In this document: in pieces, positions 61,751 to 64,000 of the stretch | Numbering within the stretch: the first letter of the stretch is position 1 | How the letters are laid out: every line of letters begins with the position of its first letter | From: JBMNCQ01 sp049366715 | GTDB lineage: Bacteria; Bacillota; Peptococcia; Peptococcales; BICA1-8 | Direction of reading: 5' to 3' | NCBI GenBank assembly: GCA_049366715.1 | Contig: JBMNCQ010000035.1 | Span: 1 to 64,000 of the forward strand | DNA length: 64,000 nucleotides | The notes under the pieces: generated by a model | What the model was told of the DNA's origin: nothing | What the model saw: the letters and a program-made list of their open reading frames with translations, nothing else | The model's database searches: none | Made by a program: the position numbers and the translations under genes

Positions 61751-62785
61751 TTAGTCTTTTTTGGTATACTCCTTGGGGATCGGGACTTCTTCTACTGTTT
61801 TCTGGGCAAATGTATTGTTAACAATACCGGTGAAATCAATTTCTGCGGTTGATAAGCCGCTTTTCCTTAAGATTTCCCGGATTTTTTGAAAAGCCGGCTC
61901 TTTTATTACCGGGGTATCCGTCCAAATGTCTTGATTTTTGTAATGAACGATCATTCTTTGCAAAATTTCTTTATCCAGGTCAGGAAAATAAGGCAGCAAA
62001 GCCTGATAAATTTCCGCAGGAGTATGGTATTTGCACCAGAGTTGTCCTTGGTAGAGGGCGTTAACAAATTTTTGCACAGCTTGAGGTTTGGCCTGCAAAA
62101 AGGTATCTAAAGCAATAAAATTCGTATAGGCTATTTCACCGATATGATCACCTACGGCAGCAACGATAAATCCTTTTTGGGACTTTTCCAGGTAAGAAAC
62201 CTGGGGTTCGAGAAGATGAATATAATCTCCAACTCCTCCCATAAAGGCACCTAATGCCGTTTCCGGGGGGATATTGTGGATAATGTCTACCTTCCTGAAG
62301 GGCGGCAGGCCGTGTTTTAGCAATAAATATTCTAATACCAATTCCGGTGTTGAATTGGTGACTGCCCCGATAACGATTTTTTTGTTTAAATCCTGCCATT
62401 GGAAATCGGGCTGTGCTTCACGGGCCAGTAAATAAGACGGGTCTTTCTGTATTAACTGGGCAAAATTAACAAGCCTATCTTCCCTGGTTTTTTCTTGTGT
62501 AATTGTGTTTTGCGGACCGGCAAGAATTATATCGGTTTCCCGGGTATTTAAAGCATCGATAAGTTCGGCATTACTGCTGATCGTATTTATTGCAACAGCT
62601 AATCTTTCATTTGTAAAAAAACCCTGGCTTTCCGCAATAAACAAAGGAGCATATAAAGGTGAACGGGAGATGGCAGTTAAGCTTAATTTTTCCGGCGGTT
62701 CCTTTTCTCTTTGACAGGAAGTAAAGATTAGTGTTGTACATAACAAAAATAAAACCGGCAGAATAAGTAAAATTTTCTTAAACAA
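61751..62785 (-). CDS. NMT1/SsuA-type substrate-binding lipoprotein
   Basis: A 344-residue solute-binding protein: lipobox LIFTSC (Cys about 24), then SLTAISRSPLYAPLFIAESQGFF and ISSNAELIDALNTRETDIILAGPQNT (NMT1/THI5-like fold). TTG start with GGAGGG upstream. Members serve nitrate, sulfonate or thiamine-precursor ABC importers, but no permease or ATPase gene lies beside it. The substrate is unknown. Confidence 0.83.
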   Translation of the reverse strand: MFKKILLILPVLFLLCTTLIFTSCQREKEPPEKLSLTAISRSPLYAPLFIAESQGFFTNERLAVAINTISSNAELIDALNTRETDIILAGPQNTITQEKTREDRLVNFAQLIQKDPSYLLAREAQPDFQWQDLNKKIVIGAVTNSTPELVLEYLLLKHGLPPFRKVDIIHNIPPETALGAFMGGVGDYIHLLEPQVSYLEKSQKGFIVAAVGDHIGEIAYTNFIALDTFLQAKPQAVQKFVNALYQGQLWCKYHTPAEIYQALLPYFPDLDKEILQRMIVHYKNQDIWTDTPVIKEPAFQKIREILRKSGLSTAEIDFTGIVNNTFAQKTVEEVPIPKEYTKKD

Positions 62786-62941
62786 TATTTTTCCCTCCTA
62801 CTTTAGGATTAATAATATATATTCCGCTCTTAAAAAAATATTTTCTTAAATTGGAAACTAAGTAATGGTGAAAAAATACCGCATACTTTTGGTGCCAATC
62901 ACGTAAAAATTAATAAAACATAAAATGGGGAGGGGTGCAGG

Positions 62942-63451
62942 TTGGTGAGCAAAAACAGGAAGATTATACCGACTAAATTAAAAAGTCTGCTGACGGAACA
63001 AAATGCTACGATAAGTTATGCGGCCTTATGGTACGGAATCATATCTGCATGCGTTTTGTGGATGGTGATCGTGGGTTTAGGGACACTAATTGTTTTAGCC
63101 TCAACAAATGGGACTATTTATGCAATGGCAGGAATATTGAAACTGGCAACATGGATGATTTTTTTCCTGGGGGGATTTATCGCGGGCTATAAAGCCGGTT
63201 TTAGGGGATGGCAGCATGGTTTATGGGCCGGATTATTTTTGGGATTGTTCTCAGTGATATTTTTATTAGAGATCGTACCGTCGATCATCTCCTGGGAACA
63301 AGTTTTGTTTCAGTGGGCTGCTGCGGTGATATTAGGTATTTCAGGTGGGATAGCCGGTCTGAGAATATTGAAGTACAGAAGGGACCGTAAAGGCTATAGT
63401 TTTAAACAAGCGAAAAAAGAAAGATTTATGCAACTTGACAGGGGTAATTGA
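62942..63451 (+). CDS. TIGR04086-like small membrane protein
   Basis: A 169-residue protein with four membrane helices (about 28-55, 62-82, 90-108, 118-140) and a basic tail. The segment FFLGGFIAGYKAGFRGWQHGLWAGLFLG resembles the TIGR04086 family found in spore formers; function unknown. TTG 62942 or GTG 62945 follow GGGGAGGGG. Confidence 0.7.
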   Translation: MVSKNRKIIPTKLKSLLTEQNATISYAALWYGIISACVLWMVIVGLGTLIVLASTNGTIYAMAGILKLATWMIFFLGGFIAGYKAGFRGWQHGLWAGLFLGLFSVIFLLEIVPSIISWEQVLFQWAAAVILGISGGIAGLRILKYRRDRKGYSFKQAKKERFMQLDRGN

Positions 63452-63463
63452 TATGTATATTAT
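63435..63463 (+). promoter_or_regulatory. Sigma-A promoter of the second T-box leader
   Basis: TTGACA (63435-63440), 17-base spacer, TATTAT (63458-63463); it overlaps the end of the preceding gene. Confidence 0.7.
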
Positions 63464-63487
63464 TTTAAATGAACAGAAGAAAATCGC

Positions 63488-63780
63488 TATCTCCTGAGAA
63501 GGGGAGGAGTAGGGATATGGGTGCGGCAGAGAGGGGGATTCGCAGGCTGAAAGATTCCCCGGCAGTCTAACCTGAAGGTAGCCCCGGAGGAATAAAACTG
63601 AAATTAGTGAACACAGTGAAAAATATAAGAGTGAAATAGTCACCGGTCACTAAATTAGTAGGTTTTATCGGAAAAGCCCGTTATAGCTTTGCTTAAGAGT
63701 CACTATTTATGTGAAATTAAGGTGGTACCGCGGAAGATTACCTCTTTCGTCCTTAGCGGATGAAAGGGGTATTTTTTATT
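63488..63780 (+). promoter_or_regulatory. Second T-box leader
   Basis: AGAGAG (63528), GCAGGCTGAAAG, specifier region TGAAGGTAGCCCCGG, conserved AAGGTGGTACCGCGG (63719-63733) and a terminator (63739-63752 with 63758-63771, six T). Specifier GGT (Gly) or GTA (Val), depending on alignment. The controlled gene lies beyond the window. Confidence 0.9.
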
Positions 63781-63829
63781 AAGAGCGGCAGTAGCAACAG
63801 TTTCTACAGTGTGATAGTACCGGGAACGG

Positions 63830-63994
63830 GTGGACAATGAATTGTGCTTTGTTTTCTATATTCCGTACTCTGTGCCCCGTTCTCTGTTTTCAGTGTTCAG
63901 TCAGAACAGCGGCTATCTATAACTAGTCACCAGTCACTAACCAACTGAGAACGATAAACTATGTACTATAAACTGAACTTTACCGTTACCAATT
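63830..63994. repeat. Degenerate heptanucleotide array after the T-box
   Basis: Units run in phase: TTCTATA, TTCCGTA, CTCTGTG, CTCTGTT, TTCAGTG, TTCAGTC ... TAGTCAC, CAGTCAC, CTGAGAA, CGATAAA, CTATGTA, CTATAAA. The first half looks like the reverse complement of the second, so both orientations occur. Confidence 0.8.
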
Positions 63995-64000
63995 TAAAGG

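Overview
The window looks like chromosomal DNA of an anaerobic, endospore-forming, low-to-moderate GC Clostridia, probably close to Peptococcaceae-type Firmicutes. The evidence is the gerA/gerB/gerC germination operon, two GerMN-domain lipoproteins, an alpha/beta-type small acid-soluble spore protein, LonB, T-box leaders, AGGAGG-type ribosome sites with many TTG/GTG starts, sigma-A promoters (TTGACA/TATAAT), two [FeFe]-hydrogenase-type proteins next to Rex, and three cobalamin riboswitches. The taxonomic placement is inference; no rRNA is present.

Layout. 1-7.4 kb: mostly membrane proteins, lipoproteins and small hypotheticals, with a D-2-hydroxyacid dehydrogenase, a CaCA-type cation exchanger, a possible papain-like cysteine peptidase and a HAD phosphatase. 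7.7-13.5 kb: a DUF362-ferredoxin protein, a DUF457 membrane protein, a two-gene lactate-oxidation module (LutC plus a fused LutB-LutA protein) and a Crp/Fnr regulator. 13.9-16.4 kb: endonuclease IV, a cobalamin riboswitch and cobT. 16.5-22 kb: a five-gene operon of a 2Fe-2S protein, a PAS-containing sensory-type [FeFe] hydrogenase, a PP2C/SpoIIE phosphatase, a second [FeFe] hydrogenase and rex; its promoter overlaps two palindromes. 22-26.5 kb: a small ArsR-like regulator, a YitT protein, a T-box leader with paaK and an ACT protein, and lgt. 26.6-31.3 kb: the ger operon and a GerMN lipoprotein. 31.6-34 kb: an AhpD-like protein and a riboswitch-controlled cbiMN cobalt importer. 34-40.2 kb: a five-SH3 cell-wall amidase, a UPF0316-type protein, a metallo-beta-lactamase-fold protein, and rph-rdgB-yfcE. 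40.3-41.4 kb: eight tRNA genes. 41.5-50.1 kb: the proteostasis block tig-clpP-clpX-(SASP on the other strand)-lonB-lon-ysxC. 50.1-52.8 kb: a GC-rich, foreign-looking segment with an orphan 7TM histidine kinase and the tail of a broken surface protein. 52.8-59.9 kb: a cobalamin-riboswitch operon joining corrinoid import (BtuCDF-like), cobalt insertion (an exported CbiK), CbiL and an ABC-2 pair. 60-64 kb: a DMT transporter with an XRE regulator, an orphan substrate-binding lipoprotein, a small membrane protein and a second T-box leader whose target lies beyond the window.

How it fits together. Corrinoid supply is a main theme: cobalt uptake (CbiMN), corrinoid uptake (BtuCDF), cobalt chelation (CbiK), ring methylation (CbiL) and lower-ligand activation (CobT) sit in three separate riboswitch units. 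This suggests heavy use of B12 enzymes. Redox control by Rex, hydrogenases and lactate oxidation is the second theme.

The most unusual non-coding signal is a family of degenerate 7-bp-periodic arrays (units like CTGAGAA, CAGAGAA, CTATGAA). They lie between riboswitch or T-box terminators and the downstream gene at three loci, in one other intergenic gap, and in the tRNA spacers.
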